Below are positions 17,101-24,197 of a stretch of DNA of 64,000 bases, piece by piece. The notes beneath the pieces are model-generated. The model made no database searches. It was not told the origin of the DNA and was given only the letters and a program-made list of their open reading frames with translations. Both the position numbers and the translations under genes were made by a program. Every line of letters starts with the position of its first letter. Positions within the stretch are counted from its first letter, which is position 1. Location: positions 1 to 64,000 of the forward strand of contig NZ_SSMQ01000031.1 of the NCBI RefSeq assembly GCF_005144585.1, in the 5' to 3' direction. This DNA comes from Polyangium fumosum (GTDB lineage: Bacteria > Myxococcota_A > Polyangia > Polyangiales > Polyangiaceae).

Positions 17101-17226
17101 TGCTGGGGGCGCCTTCGCCTGCGCTGAAAGGGAAGCATCCCCCGATTGCGGACCCCTGTCGTCCGCCCCGCACGCTGCCGCGAGCGAGACCGGAAGAGCA
17201 AACCACCATCGCTTCGCTGCCAACAT
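14197..17226 (-). CDS. large FG-GAP/Cys-rich lipoprotein with C-terminal sorting tail
   Basis: The 1009-residue surface or periplasmic protein has a lipobox ending at Cys19 (VSLAAAC). About residues 260-650 hold roughly seven beta-propeller blades of the FG-GAP type, seen in repeats such as FGYAVAIDADTAVIGAPDDD and FGHSVSIVGDTAVIGARYD. About 660-940 is a run of Cys-rich modules built on CDGxxxxCPAD and CRAxxGxCDxAE, resembling myxobacterial repeats near disintegrin/EGF-like sequences. A Gly/Thr linker, GGCDC, one membrane helix (GALGLVLGLAAFA) and RRLRTRR form a MYXO-CTERM-like tail. Adhesion or surface display is inferred. ATG 17226 gives the lipobox; the frame could extend 20 codons upstream. 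It is divergent from aspS. Confidence 0.85.
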   Translation of the reverse strand: MLAAKRWWFALPVSLAAACGADDRGPQSGDASLSAQAKAPPAAEAVDHAGLRAAYVAAVQKDASPAYRLERGAKGAISARNPAQGLSAELSAAGVRVAVDAHADRPFELSLDAVGCEGDLTPAAEASPEASGNRAEYRRGDVVEWYLNGPLGLEQGFDLAKRPACREDGGGAVTLQMRAEGLLPELTAEADAALLRDEAGEVILRYTDLHVTDAKGRVLPSYLSAAEGRLSIHVDDTGAIYPIVVDPIVWSEAQKLLASDGAADDAFGYAVAIDADTAVIGAPDDDIAANADAGSAYVFVRNAGNNTWTQTQRLQSGDATLTAGDRFGRTVAISGNIIAVGAPLDNASRGAVFVFQRTAFGSNFTQLQKIIAADVASGDRFGSAVALSGTTLVVGSPFDDTAPNTDSGSAYVYLKGATTFAAQGGKLTAGAAAASQDEFGTSVAISGDTIVVGAYGDDDNGSVSGSAFVFFRTSGAWAQQAKLAPPDGKANDWFGYSVAVAGDTALIAAPLAAGSQGKVYAYTRAMGVWAQQAQILAVDGDGGDQFGHSVSIVGDTAVIGARYDEPQSTGSAYVFLRNAGVWAQEKKITGADAGIGAQFGHSVGVSGSWALVGAEAHSGAAANSGGAYLFTPQNKLDNGQACQIGKDCASGFCADGVCCNTACGGGAASDCQACNLAGAAGTCTPSAAGTECRMAGGACDVAEACDGTNTACPADTKVAANTECRASLGGCDPAETCDGASNDCPADAYAAGNTVCRAAVGACDIDEICDGFTPLCPGDNLVPAGTPCRPAAGGCDAAESCDGANGACPADAKVAAGTECRGMAGGCDAAEACDGASNDCPADVVSNAGTVCRAAIGLCDVAESCDGATVDCPVDALAVAGAECRAAAGECDVAELCDGTMSDCPADGVMADGTVCTDGRCEAGICETGEGGAGGDGGAGGGGGAGGDGGGTGTGGSAGAGGGLPVDDGGCDCRAAGTTRGNAGSAGALGLVLGLAAFARRLRTRRAGF

Positions 17227-17438
17227 TCTGCACCCCGTCTCGTGAAGGGAAAAAGCTACACTCTGGACGAGCGGCCATGTTACCAAAGCCGCCCTTCCAG
17301 AGCGAAGCCTTACGGCGCGACGGGTCCGCTTTGCCCCCGTGAGCGTTCCGGGGCTGCGTTGGGAGGGTCACGAAAAAGCGACCATGCGAGCTGCCTGGCC
17401 CGTTGATGTGGCGGCGTGAGCGACTATGCTGCGCCGCC

Positions 17439-19244
17439 ATGTCGGAATTTTTGGTGGACAAGAAGCGCACGCACTCGTGCAACGCGCTGCGCACGAGCGA
17501 CGTTGGCAAGGACGTCGTGCTGATGGGCTGGGTGGCGCATCGCCGGGACCACGGCGGCCGGGTGTTCATCGATCTGCGGGATCGCGAGGGTCTGACGCAG
17601 GTGGTCTTCGGCCCGGAGATCGGGAAGCAAGCGCACGAGCTCGCGAGTGAGCTGCGCTCGGAGTACTGCATCGGCATCGCTGGCAAGGTGGTGACGCGCG
17701 TCTCGTCGGGCGGGCAGCCCAATCCAAAGCTCCCGACCGGCGAGGTCGAGGTGAATGCCGAGACGCTCCACATCTTCTCCCGGTCGGAGACGCCGCCCTT
17801 CCTGATCGAAGACGACATCGACACGCGCGAAGAAATCCGGCTGAAGCACCGCTACCTGGATCTGCGCAGGCCCGCGCTGCAACGAAACTTCCTGGTGCGC
17901 TCGAAGCTCTACCGCGCCGCGCGTGATTACTTCCACGGCGAGGGCTTCACCGAGCTCGAGACGCCTTTCATGGTGAAGTACACCCCCGGCGGCGCGCGGA
18001 ACTTCCTCGTCCCCTCGCGCCTGAATCCGGGCAACTTCTATGCGCTCGCCGAGTCGCCGCAGATCTTCAAGCAGCTCTTCATGGTCGCGGGCTTCGAGCG
18101 ATATTTCCAGATCGTGCGTTGCTTCCGCGACGAGGACCTCCGGCTCGATCGCCAGCCCGAGTTCACGCAGATCGACGTGGAGATGTCCTTCATCACGGAG
18201 GAGGACATTTACACGACGATGGAGGGCCTCATCTCGCGCGCCTGGAAGGACGTGCTCGGCGTGGAGCTCCCGCGGCCGTTCCGGCGGATGAGCTACCGCG
18301 AGGCGATGCTCAAATACGGCTCCGACAAGCCCGACCTTCGCTTCGGGCTCGAGCTCGCCGATCTGACGGAGGTCCTCGGCCCGCTCGAAGGCGGCGGCGT
18401 GCCGCTCTTCAAGACCGCGCTCGAGCAGAAGGGAATCATCAAGGCGCTGCGGATCCCCGCGAAGGAGGCCGCGTCGCTTTCGCGCACGGAGGCCGACAAG
18501 CTGGAGGAGTTCGTGAAGGGATTCGGCGCGCGGGGCCTCGCGCGCGCCCGCGTCGGCGAGGGCGGCGAGTGGACGCAATCGCCGCTCAGCAAGACAGTGA
18601 CGCCCGAGGCGCGGGCCGCGGTGAACGCAGCGCTCGGCGCCGGGACCGGAGACCTGCTGTTCTTCCAGTTCGGCTCGTTCAAGCTGGTGAACGCGGTGCT
18701 CGGCGGCCTGCGCCTGCACCTCGGCCACAAGCTCGGCCTCATCCCCGAGGGGCAGTGGCATTTCCTCTGGGTCACCGATTTCCCGATGTTCGAGCAAGCC
18801 GAGAGCGGGCAATGGGTCGCCGCGCATCACCCCTTCACGTCGCCGAAGCCGGAGCACGTGCAATACCTCGGCACGGACAACGGCCGCGTGGAAGCGCGCG
18901 CCTACGACCTCGTCCTCAACGGCAACGAAATCGCAGGCGGCTCGATCCGTATCCACCAGCGCGAGGTGCAAGCCAAGGTCTTCGCCTCGCTCGGCCTCTC
19001 CGAGGACGATTTCCGCGCAAAGTTCGGCTTCCTCCTCGACGCATTCAAGTACGGCCCGCCCCCGCACGGCGGCATTGCCTTTGGTCTCGATCGCCTGACG
19101 ATGCTGCTCTGCAATGCAAGCAGCCTGCGCGACGTCATCACGTTCCCAAAGACGCAAAAGGGAACGGACCTGATGACGGACGCGCCGACCGGCGTCGCCC
19201 CCGAGCAGCTCGACGAGCTCGGCGTGCAGGTGAAGAAGGTCTGA
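17439..19244 (+). CDS. aspS: aspartate-tRNA ligase (bacterial type)
   Basis: This class II aminoacyl-tRNA synthetase charges tRNA with aspartate. In order along 601 residues: an OB-fold anticodon-binding domain (about 5-110; GWVAHRRDHGGRVFIDLRDR), class II motif 1 region, motif 2 (FQIVRCFRDEDLRLDRQPEFTQ, split here by FRDEDLR), the bacterial GAD insertion (about 300-420) and motif 3 GLDRLTMLL. The length matches bacterial AspRS (about 590-600). Whether it also charges tRNA-Asn cannot be judged here. ATG 17439 starts the OB domain; an upstream in-frame ATG at 17403 would add a Cys-rich 12-residue leader unlike the family. The gene is divergent from the FG-GAP lipoprotein, and a half hairpin element follows the stop. 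Confidence 0.96.
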   Translation: MSEFLVDKKRTHSCNALRTSDVGKDVVLMGWVAHRRDHGGRVFIDLRDREGLTQVVFGPEIGKQAHELASELRSEYCIGIAGKVVTRVSSGGQPNPKLPTGEVEVNAETLHIFSRSETPPFLIEDDIDTREEIRLKHRYLDLRRPALQRNFLVRSKLYRAARDYFHGEGFTELETPFMVKYTPGGARNFLVPSRLNPGNFYALAESPQIFKQLFMVAGFERYFQIVRCFRDEDLRLDRQPEFTQIDVEMSFITEEDIYTTMEGLISRAWKDVLGVELPRPFRRMSYREAMLKYGSDKPDLRFGLELADLTEVLGPLEGGGVPLFKTALEQKGIIKALRIPAKEAASLSRTEADKLEEFVKGFGARGLARARVGEGGEWTQSPLSKTVTPEARAAVNAALGAGTGDLLFFQFGSFKLVNAVLGGLRLHLGHKLGLIPEGQWHFLWVTDFPMFEQAESGQWVAAHHPFTSPKPEHVQYLGTDNGRVEARAYDLVLNGNEIAGGSIRIHQREVQAKVFASLGLSEDDFRAKFGFLLDAFKYGPPPHGGIAFGLDRLTMLLCNASSLRDVITFPKTQKGTDLMTDAPTGVAPEQLDELGVQVKKV

Positions 19245-19251
19245 GCAGGGA

Positions 19252-19362
19252 TCGCGGGGCGTCGCCCCGCACCCCGAGAAGGGGGCTCCCCGCCCCCTTC
19301 ACCCCGGCCAGGCACGGCCTGGACCGATGGCGGAGAACCCGCGCGATGCGCGGGTTCTCCGA
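19252..19362. repeat. dispersed multi-hairpin element, half copy
   Basis: Only the left half is present, seven bases after the aspS stop: GCGGGGC/GCCCCGC (19254-19270), GAAGGGGG/CCCCCTTC, CCAGGC/GCCTGG, and a 13-bp stem GGAGAACCCGCGC with its complement (19332-19360). The last stem differs in sequence from the AACTGCGC stems elsewhere yet still pairs fully, so the structure is kept while bases change. It could be the aspS terminator. The rest of the gap to 19507 shows nothing else. Confidence 0.8.
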
Positions 19363-19507
19363 CGGGATGACGAGATAAGACGATAAGCCTCTCGCCTGGA
19401 GAACGGAGCGAGGACGTCCGTCGAGGAAGGACGTCGCCGTTTCGCGGCGGCGCCCGCACGCTAGCGGTTGGGTTCGAAGGGCCGCTATCCTGAGGGCGGG
19501 AGTTCGA

Positions 19508-19789
19508 ATGCGCCGTGATCTCTTCGTCCCGCTCCTGCTGCCTTTGGCCATCGTCATGGAGGACTCGCCTGCGCATGCGCTGGAGTTCCGTGTCTGTGTC
19601 AAGCCGCCGGACGTCCCGCCCGGCCTGACCCAGTGGGCCTATGAGCAGGGGTCGGCGACGGTGTGGACCACACGCAGCCGGGTGGAGTTCGCGCGGAAGG
19701 TCGAGGGGCGCGCCACCTATATTTTTGACCCTCATGCCCCGCCCGAGAGCGTGCGCATGACCATTGCAAGTCAACAGGAACAACAATGA
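19508..19789 (+). CDS. small exported protein of unknown function
   Basis: The 93-residue product has a basic start (MRRDLF), a hydrophobic stretch (VPLLLPLAIVM) and a likely cleavage site after AHA, giving a mature protein of about 68 residues with one Cys. GGGAG lies 8-12 bases before the ATG. Its stop overlaps the next start by four bases (ATGA), so the two are translated together. The mature part (FRVCVKPPDVPPGLTQW, then ATYIFDP) matches nothing I recognise. If the downstream gene encodes an immunity-type protein, this could be its partner, but no toxin motif is visible. Confidence 0.55.
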   Translation: MRRDLFVPLLLPLAIVMEDSPAHALEFRVCVKPPDVPPGLTQWAYEQGSATVWTTRSRVEFARKVEGRATYIFDPHAPPESVRMTIASQQEQQ

Positions 19790-20679
19790 GGACCAGGGCA
19801 CGAATTTTATTTGATAGCCATCGTATCCCAGGGGGAGAGCAAACCATCCTTTCTCCGGCGGGCTGCGGGTCCGATGTCGCCAAGGTGCACGATTACACGG
19901 CTCTACGGCAGGTCACGGTCGAAGTCATCCTCGATGTCGAGGACCCCCGTCTGCCGCTCTTGCAAAAGCTTCTCCTCGCGTACAAAATCGACTGGCTGGA
20001 GCACCGCTGGGACGAGTACACGGACGAGGAGTACGAGGCCGCGCCCTTGATCGTCGTACAGGCGCTGTCGGAGAACCACGTCGTCGGAGGCCCACGCTTC
20101 TACACGGAGTACGATCTCTCGAACGCCTGCCCGGCGTGTGGCGCGGGGATGCGACAGACCGGGACGTACATGCTCGATGGCGAGGGCTCGAGCATCGTGG
20201 GGCTCGGCCGATTTCGCGCCGTGTCCAGCTACAGCGAGATCATCGTCGACCAGCCGCTCGCCGAGACGCTCGCGCGCGCGAACCTCGCGGGGCTCTCCCT
20301 TCGGAGCGTGTACGCGATCCAGCCGGACGAGGTGCCGATGGAGCTGATCTGGCGGCAGCTATGGGCGTCGCACACCCTGCCCCCATTGTCCCCGCGCTCG
20401 ACCGGGATCGACTTCGACAGCGCATGCAAGACCTGCAGGCGCGGCAAACTCGACTCGACGAGCCCCGTGCGTTTCGCCTACCGCGCAAAGGACCTCGAAG
20501 GGGCCCAGGACGTGAACCGCATGTGGGAGCACTTCGGATACGTTCGATGGAACGGCGACCTGAAGACGGCCGTCTTGTGGCAACCGTACTTCGTCGTCAC
20601 CCCCAAGGTCTGGCGCATCTTCCGCGACGCGGGCGTGACCGGGTTCCAGTGGCTGCCTATCCGCGTCGTTGAGGAGTGA
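19786..20679 (+). CDS. double-CxxC zinc-ribbon-like protein, possibly SitI6/immunity-like
   Basis: The 297-residue, probably cytosolic protein has two CxxC knuckles, CPACG (about residue 112) and CKTC (about 208), which could bind one zinc. The spacing and the C-terminal FVVTPKVWRIFRDAGVTGFQ recall the Myxococcus double-CXXCG paralogue family, some members of which (SitI6) protect against lipoprotein toxins exchanged between cells. In this protein the second knuckle reads CKTCR rather than CxxCG, and the N-terminal ~100 residues are unlike what I remember of the family, so the link is tentative. Translation is coupled (ATGA overlap) to the small exported protein upstream. Confidence 0.6.
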   Translation: MRTRARILFDSHRIPGGEQTILSPAGCGSDVAKVHDYTALRQVTVEVILDVEDPRLPLLQKLLLAYKIDWLEHRWDEYTDEEYEAAPLIVVQALSENHVVGGPRFYTEYDLSNACPACGAGMRQTGTYMLDGEGSSIVGLGRFRAVSSYSEIIVDQPLAETLARANLAGLSLRSVYAIQPDEVPMELIWRQLWASHTLPPLSPRSTGIDFDSACKTCRRGKLDSTSPVRFAYRAKDLEGAQDVNRMWEHFGYVRWNGDLKTAVLWQPYFVVTPKVWRIFRDAGVTGFQWLPIRVVEE

Positions 20680-20718
20680 CGCGGGCGAGGAGCGGAGACG
20701 GAGGCGCGAGCGGGAGCG

Positions 20719-21126
20719 TCAGCGGGGGATGCAGAGCGCGGCGCGGTTGCGGGCCAGTTGCAGGCGGGCGTAGGCGGTGTTCAGGCGGATGCCGAGCGCT
20801 CGGGCAATCTCCAGCATCGAGCGGCCCTCGATCTCGTAAGCCACCAGCACAGAGGCGAGCTTTTCGCCGAGCTTCTGGATGATCTTCCAGAAAAGGCGGG
20901 CCGCGTCCATGGCCTGCGTCATTCGCGGGTGGACCCGAGGCTCGGGAAGCTCGCCCGGGAGCGATTCAAAGCGATTCCGCGCGAGCTTGAGATGGTTCGC
21001 CGCGCGATAAAGCGCGATCGTGTAGAGCCAAGCCCGCGCTTGCTCGCCCCACACGAATCCGTCACGCCGACACCAGGCGATGAGGAAGACCTCTTGCACG
21101 AGGTCGTCGACCTCACGCGCCTCCAC
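20719..21126 (-). CDS. ECF sigma factor, N-terminally incomplete
   Basis: The 135-residue product contains most of sigma region 2 (EVDDLVQEVFLIAW, then WLYTIALYRAANHLKL) and a region 4 helix-turn-helix (RSMLEIARALGIRLNTAYARLQLARNR read across about 105-130). The usual 25-40 residues before the region 2 motif are missing. In-frame codons continue upstream for 18 codons (ending SVLVEHGR) to a TAA at about 21187-21189 but contain no start other than the GTG used here. It may be a short active factor, or a gene that lost its 5' end when the DNA to its right changed; the attC-like site begins 140 bp upstream. A second ECF fragment, cut at its 3' end, lies at 23991. Confidence 0.65.
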   Translation of the reverse strand: MEAREVDDLVQEVFLIAWCRRDGFVWGEQARAWLYTIALYRAANHLKLARNRFESLPGELPEPRVHPRMTQAMDAARLFWKIIQKLGEKLASVLVAYEIEGRSMLEIARALGIRLNTAYARLQLARNRAALCIPR

Positions 21127-21265
21127 ACGGCCATGCTCGACGAGGACAGAACCAAAAGGGGAGCGTGAGCGCCTGAGAACAGGCGGTTAGCTCTGATAGT
21201 CGTCGAACACAGCCCTGCATACGACTGACCTACGATCCCAGGAACCTGGCGCGCTTTGGCGAGCC

Positions 21266-21351
21266 GACTAACGGCTGGGCTTGTGCTGCGGGGCGCCGGA
21301 CCGCGCTGCGCGCGGCCCAGGTGCACCGCCAGCACCAAGCCTGAGTTGGGC
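21266..21351 (-). other. attC-like recombination site B (integron cassette end)
   Basis: Read on the minus strand the site starts GCCCAAC eight bases after the stop of the 21360-22556 gene and ends GTTAGTC. Inside are GGCTTGGTGCTG and its near complement CAGCACAAGCC, paired except for one extra base on one arm, as in attC folded strands. That gives the R''-L''-L'-R' order in 86 bp. The R' box departs from GTTRRRY at one base, as is common for the last site of an array. No integrase is in the window. A covariance search would be decisive. Confidence 0.55.
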
Positions 21352-21359
21352 CGCCGTCA

Positions 21360-22556
21360 TCAGGTCTCAGGAACCCTCACGGGCCACGTCAGTAGTTCAT
21401 CGGCGCGGCGAGTGGCACATCGAACCGGACCATCCGCGGATACGATGAAAACAACAGCCCCGGGGACTGCCCAGGCGAAGCGGAGGCCGGCCGCATGGCG
21501 GGCACCGCCGCTTTGCACCAGATCAACATAATCCGTTCCCATGGCATTGCGACAGTCCTTGGGTGTTGGCATTTCATTTGGACCTTGGGGAGGACGAATA
21601 TCACGGACAATGCAGCCAGCTCCCGCAACCATAAAATTTGGCTCGATGATTACTGCACCGTCGTTTGCTGCAAGGCGTCCCAGCATCTCGATAGCCGCAG
21701 TCGTGCTTGCACGAACCTGCTCAAGTTCGCTCCTGATCTCGGCGTCCTCGTCAGCATCCTCCGAGGTCGCGTTTCCGCCCACCTGCGCCAAGGCAATTCT
21801 TTTTAAATTCAGAGTTCGCTTTCGATCAGTGAGGCGCGCCATCAGGGATGGCTCGACGAAGCGATATTTGGGAAGAAAGCACGAATCCAGAGCTGGCGAG
21901 CAAAGGAACATCGCACCAGCCTGAGAAACTCGCGCGTGTCGAATCGTCTCAGCCAGCATCCACGCACGATCTAAGAGACCGCAGCGTTGAAGCCCGTCGC
22001 GCACGGGCCCGTCTTCCAGAAAGACTTCTACGTCGGCCGGCATCTCGTGACCAGCCTCATAGCGAACGCCGAGTTGACCGTCTTGATCCTCGAGAACCAG
22101 AACTCCAGGGCGAGGAGCGGCGATGCGAACGACGTTGCCACCATTTGTAAACGGCTGCCGCCGAGCGATTCCGGTCATGATGGGGACACCATCGCGAATG
22201 GTCACGACTGCCAGGTCGCGACCGTACTCGATCCCGTGCGCGAGCTTTTTGAGATTTTTCGGATTGAACTCAAGCTCAGCGAATCGCCATACGAACCATG
22301 CACGCTCGTCACCGCCCCACGGACTGTCGTCGACGACCTCCTCCAAGCAGTTATCGGCGTCGACAACAACCGCAATCGGAACCGGCTCGCCTTCTTCTGG
22401 CATCATGCTCGCGAAGAACACCGTGTCGACAATTCTCAGGAAGACGTCGCGACTTATCGGCTCCTCATCGCGAAGCCAGGGCAATCGTTCGAATACCGCA
22501 CGCGGATACTCGGGTGCGTTCGTCGTCGCGGAACCGTCTTCAGCCATCGCGTTCAT
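21360..22556 (-). CDS. DisA_N/DACNV-like nucleotide-sensor or cyclase-fold protein in a cassette-like unit
   Basis: The 398-residue soluble protein has a C-terminal half resembling the diadenylate-cyclase (DisA_N) fold: DGAVII at 299-304, GARHAAGLRFAWAV at 351-364 and VVFIVSADG at 368-376, against the family DGA and RHR motifs and a VVSEExG strand. RHR reads R353-H354-A355, so activity is doubtful. The N-terminal half (DLAVVTIRDGVPIMTG) looks like a second, degenerate module, as in the predicted DACNV sensor group linked by others to defence and nucleotide signalling. ATG 22556 follows AGGTAGGA at proper spacing. GC content is below that of flanking genes and attC-like sites lie on both sides, suggesting a mobile cassette. 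Function unproven. Confidence 0.65.
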   Translation of the reverse strand: MNAMAEDGSATTNAPEYPRAVFERLPWLRDEEPISRDVFLRIVDTVFFASMMPEEGEPVPIAVVVDADNCLEEVVDDSPWGGDERAWFVWRFAELEFNPKNLKKLAHGIEYGRDLAVVTIRDGVPIMTGIARRQPFTNGGNVVRIAAPRPGVLVLEDQDGQLGVRYEAGHEMPADVEVFLEDGPVRDGLQRCGLLDRAWMLAETIRHARVSQAGAMFLCSPALDSCFLPKYRFVEPSLMARLTDRKRTLNLKRIALAQVGGNATSEDADEDAEIRSELEQVRASTTAAIEMLGRLAANDGAVIIEPNFMVAGAGCIVRDIRPPQGPNEMPTPKDCRNAMGTDYVDLVQSGGARHAAGLRFAWAVPGAVVFIVSADGPVRCATRRADELLTWPVRVPET

Positions 22557-22599
22557 GTTCACTATCCTACCTTGTCTCACCGTACGCTACCGGCCGCCG

Positions 22600-22676
22600 G
22601 CCCAACCTCAGCCTTCTGCTGCGCGTGGCTGGCCGCGCAGCGCACCCACGTGTCGGTCAGCAAGCCCTTGTTGGGC
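22600..22676 (-). other. attC-like recombination site A
   Basis: On the minus strand this 77-bp imperfect palindrome runs from GCCCAAC to an exactly complementary GTTGGGC, with inner arms CTTGCTG and CAGCAGAAG that pair with two bulged bases. The layout R''-L''-L'-R' matches integron attC sites. It ends 44 bp before the start codon of the DisA_N-like gene, as expected for the site of a preceding cassette. Confidence 0.55.
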
Positions 22677-22677
22677 G

Positions 22678-22684
22678 GCCTAAC
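22678..22684 (-). other. extra integron core box next to site A
   Basis: On the minus strand GTTAGGC (a perfect GTTRRRY core) comes one base before the GCCCAAC of site A. Three GTTRRRY-like boxes in one orientation (here, 22606-22600 and 21272-21266) would delimit two units: an ORF-less mini-cassette holding only site A, and a ~1.3-kb cassette with the DisA_N-like gene. Confidence 0.4.
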
Positions 22685-22716
22685 CAGATTGCATGTGGTA
22701 AATTCATCGTAAGCGT

Positions 22717-23679
22717 TCACGGACCAGACTTCTTGACCTTAAGCACCGCTGATAGCTCACGACTCCAGGGTGGGTTCGCGCCTGGGCGGCTGACAGTGAC
22801 GGCAGCCGCCCGGGTGCCGAGCATGAGCGCTGCATCGAGAACCCGATCGGGCAGACCGACGAGCCCTTGCTTGGTTAGCGCGCCCTCCGCGTGTAGTGCA
22901 GCCAGAGCGCCCGCGTTGAAGGTGTCGCCCGCGCCTACTGTATCGGCCACGGTGACCTTCTCGGCAGCCATGAAAAGATCCTGCGTCGCACTAATGGCGC
23001 GCGCGCCCTGAGCGCCTTTAGTGATGAAGACGAGTTTTGGCCCCTTCTCGATAATCTTCTGAGCAAGTTGGTTCAGGTCTCCATCTCCCATCAACCAATG
23101 CAGATCTTCCTCCGACAGCTTAACAATATCGGCTCTTGCAATCATCCGCTCGATGCGGGAGCGGTAGACGCTCTCCTTCCCAGCGATGAAGCCGGGGCGA
23201 ATGTTCGGGTCGAGCATCGTCACACGCAACGGGGATTCACGCGCCTGAAGCGCCTCGTACGCCGAAGCGGCGGGATCGTTCACGAGGGAGATACCGCCGA
23301 AAAACAGCGCATCCACGGCGGTGAGCCGGGCCGGATCGGGAAGGTCATTCTCGGATAACATCCGCCCAGCGGTATTCTCGTCGTAAAAGGTATAAGTCGC
23401 CTGCCCGTCTACGAGTTTGACGAACGCAACCGTCGTGGGGCGGCCCGAGCGCGCGGCGACGGAGGTATCGACATTTGATTTTTCTAGGGTTTGGGCCAAG
23501 ATATCGCCCAGTAGGTCGGTCGAGAGTCCCGAAAAAAAGCCCGCAGGCACCCCAAGTCGGCCCAGCGCGATGGCGGTGTTGAACACTGCCCCACCCGCAT
23601 AGGGGGCAAATGCTGACTCACCCAGCGTGGTTTTCCGCGGCAGCATGTCGATCAGGGCTTCGCCACAGCTCAGAATCAT
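22717..23679 (-). CDS. fructokinase (PfkB/ribokinase family)
   Basis: It phosphorylates a hexose, probably fructose to fructose-6-phosphate. The 320-residue product has the PfkB signature 1 region (GGAVFNTAIALGRLG, 29-43) and signature 2 DTVGAGDTFNAGAL with catalytic D252 in GAGD. The opening MILSCGEALIDMLPR and the stretch YTFYDENTAGRML are typical of fructokinases in alphaproteobacteria, and its codons use more A/T at third positions than the neighbours, so transfer from that group is likely. AAGGAG precedes the ATG. No sugar transporter or invertase is adjacent. Its 3' end is 33 bp from the GTTAGGC core box, so it could be the last resident gene or an older cassette. Confidence 0.9.
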   Translation of the reverse strand: MILSCGEALIDMLPRKTTLGESAFAPYAGGAVFNTAIALGRLGVPAGFFSGLSTDLLGDILAQTLEKSNVDTSVAARSGRPTTVAFVKLVDGQATYTFYDENTAGRMLSENDLPDPARLTAVDALFFGGISLVNDPAASAYEALQARESPLRVTMLDPNIRPGFIAGKESVYRSRIERMIARADIVKLSEEDLHWLMGDGDLNQLAQKIIEKGPKLVFITKGAQGARAISATQDLFMAAEKVTVADTVGAGDTFNAGALAALHAEGALTKQGLVGLPDRVLDAALMLGTRAAAVTVSRPGANPPWSRELSAVLKVKKSGP

Positions 23680-23990
23680 TGAGGTCTCCTTGGAAACGCA
23701 TCACAGCGCCGTGCTGAGAGGCGAGTCGCACAATAGTCAACGACTGTAATCGACGGTTGAAAGTCTGGTTTTTGGAAGGATCTGGACCGACGTGTTCGCG
23801 ATGATGCCGGCCCGCCCGATGAGAGGCGAAGGGGCGCTGCGCTGCGGATCGGCGCTACGGCTCGCCACCCTGCGGCGCGACCGTGGCTCGTTGACCAGAC
23901 GCTCCCAGCATCACCCAGGCCCACAAAGTGTGGATCTCACGATACGTCCCCAATCCGCAAGACAAATTTAGAACCCTTCGGGACCACACA
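23680..23990. other. non-coding interval, right edge of the accessory island
   Basis: No convincing gene: frames here are short with poor codon bias. The part next to the fructokinase is comparatively A/T-rich (around 23730-23775), while 23800-23910 has host-like GC, so a junction between foreign and host DNA may lie near 23780. No GTTRRRY core box or terminal repeat is clear. Confidence 0.4.
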
Positions 23991-24197
23991 TCATGGGCTA
24001 TGCAGGCGCCGATGGTTCGCCGCCAACTTCCACGCCGTCTGCACCAGCCACCCGCAAGAGTTGACGCCCCGCTGGACGGCCACCACGAGCACGTCCTGGC
24101 AGAGATCCTCGACCTCTGGACCATCCACGCCGAAGCACCGGAGCGCGGCCTGCACCGCGGCGAGCTCACGCAGCTCCGGGCCCGCGGGCCTACTCAT
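23991..24197 (-). pseudogene. ECF sigma factor fragment (region 2 only)
   Basis: The 68-residue product has a sigma region 2 core (VEDLCQDVLVVAVQRG, then WLVQTAWKLAANHRR) and stops right after it, so the region 4 DNA-binding half is gone. The start overlaps the preceding stop by one base (TGATG), so it was or is translated with the 70-residue gene before it. It is either the decayed 5' part of an ECF gene cut at the island edge or a very short protein. It is not the missing half of 20719-21126: the two share overlapping parts of region 2 but differ in sequence. Confidence 0.55.

Noticed and set aside
21987..22712. 241-codon plus-strand frame across the DisA_N-like gene and site A
   Set aside because: It runs antisense to a gene with a good start and recognisable motifs, and its translation resembles no protein I know.
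20719..24197. One ECF sigma gene split in two by the island
   Set aside because: The two fragments overlap in region 2 and differ strongly in sequence there, so they come from two genes.
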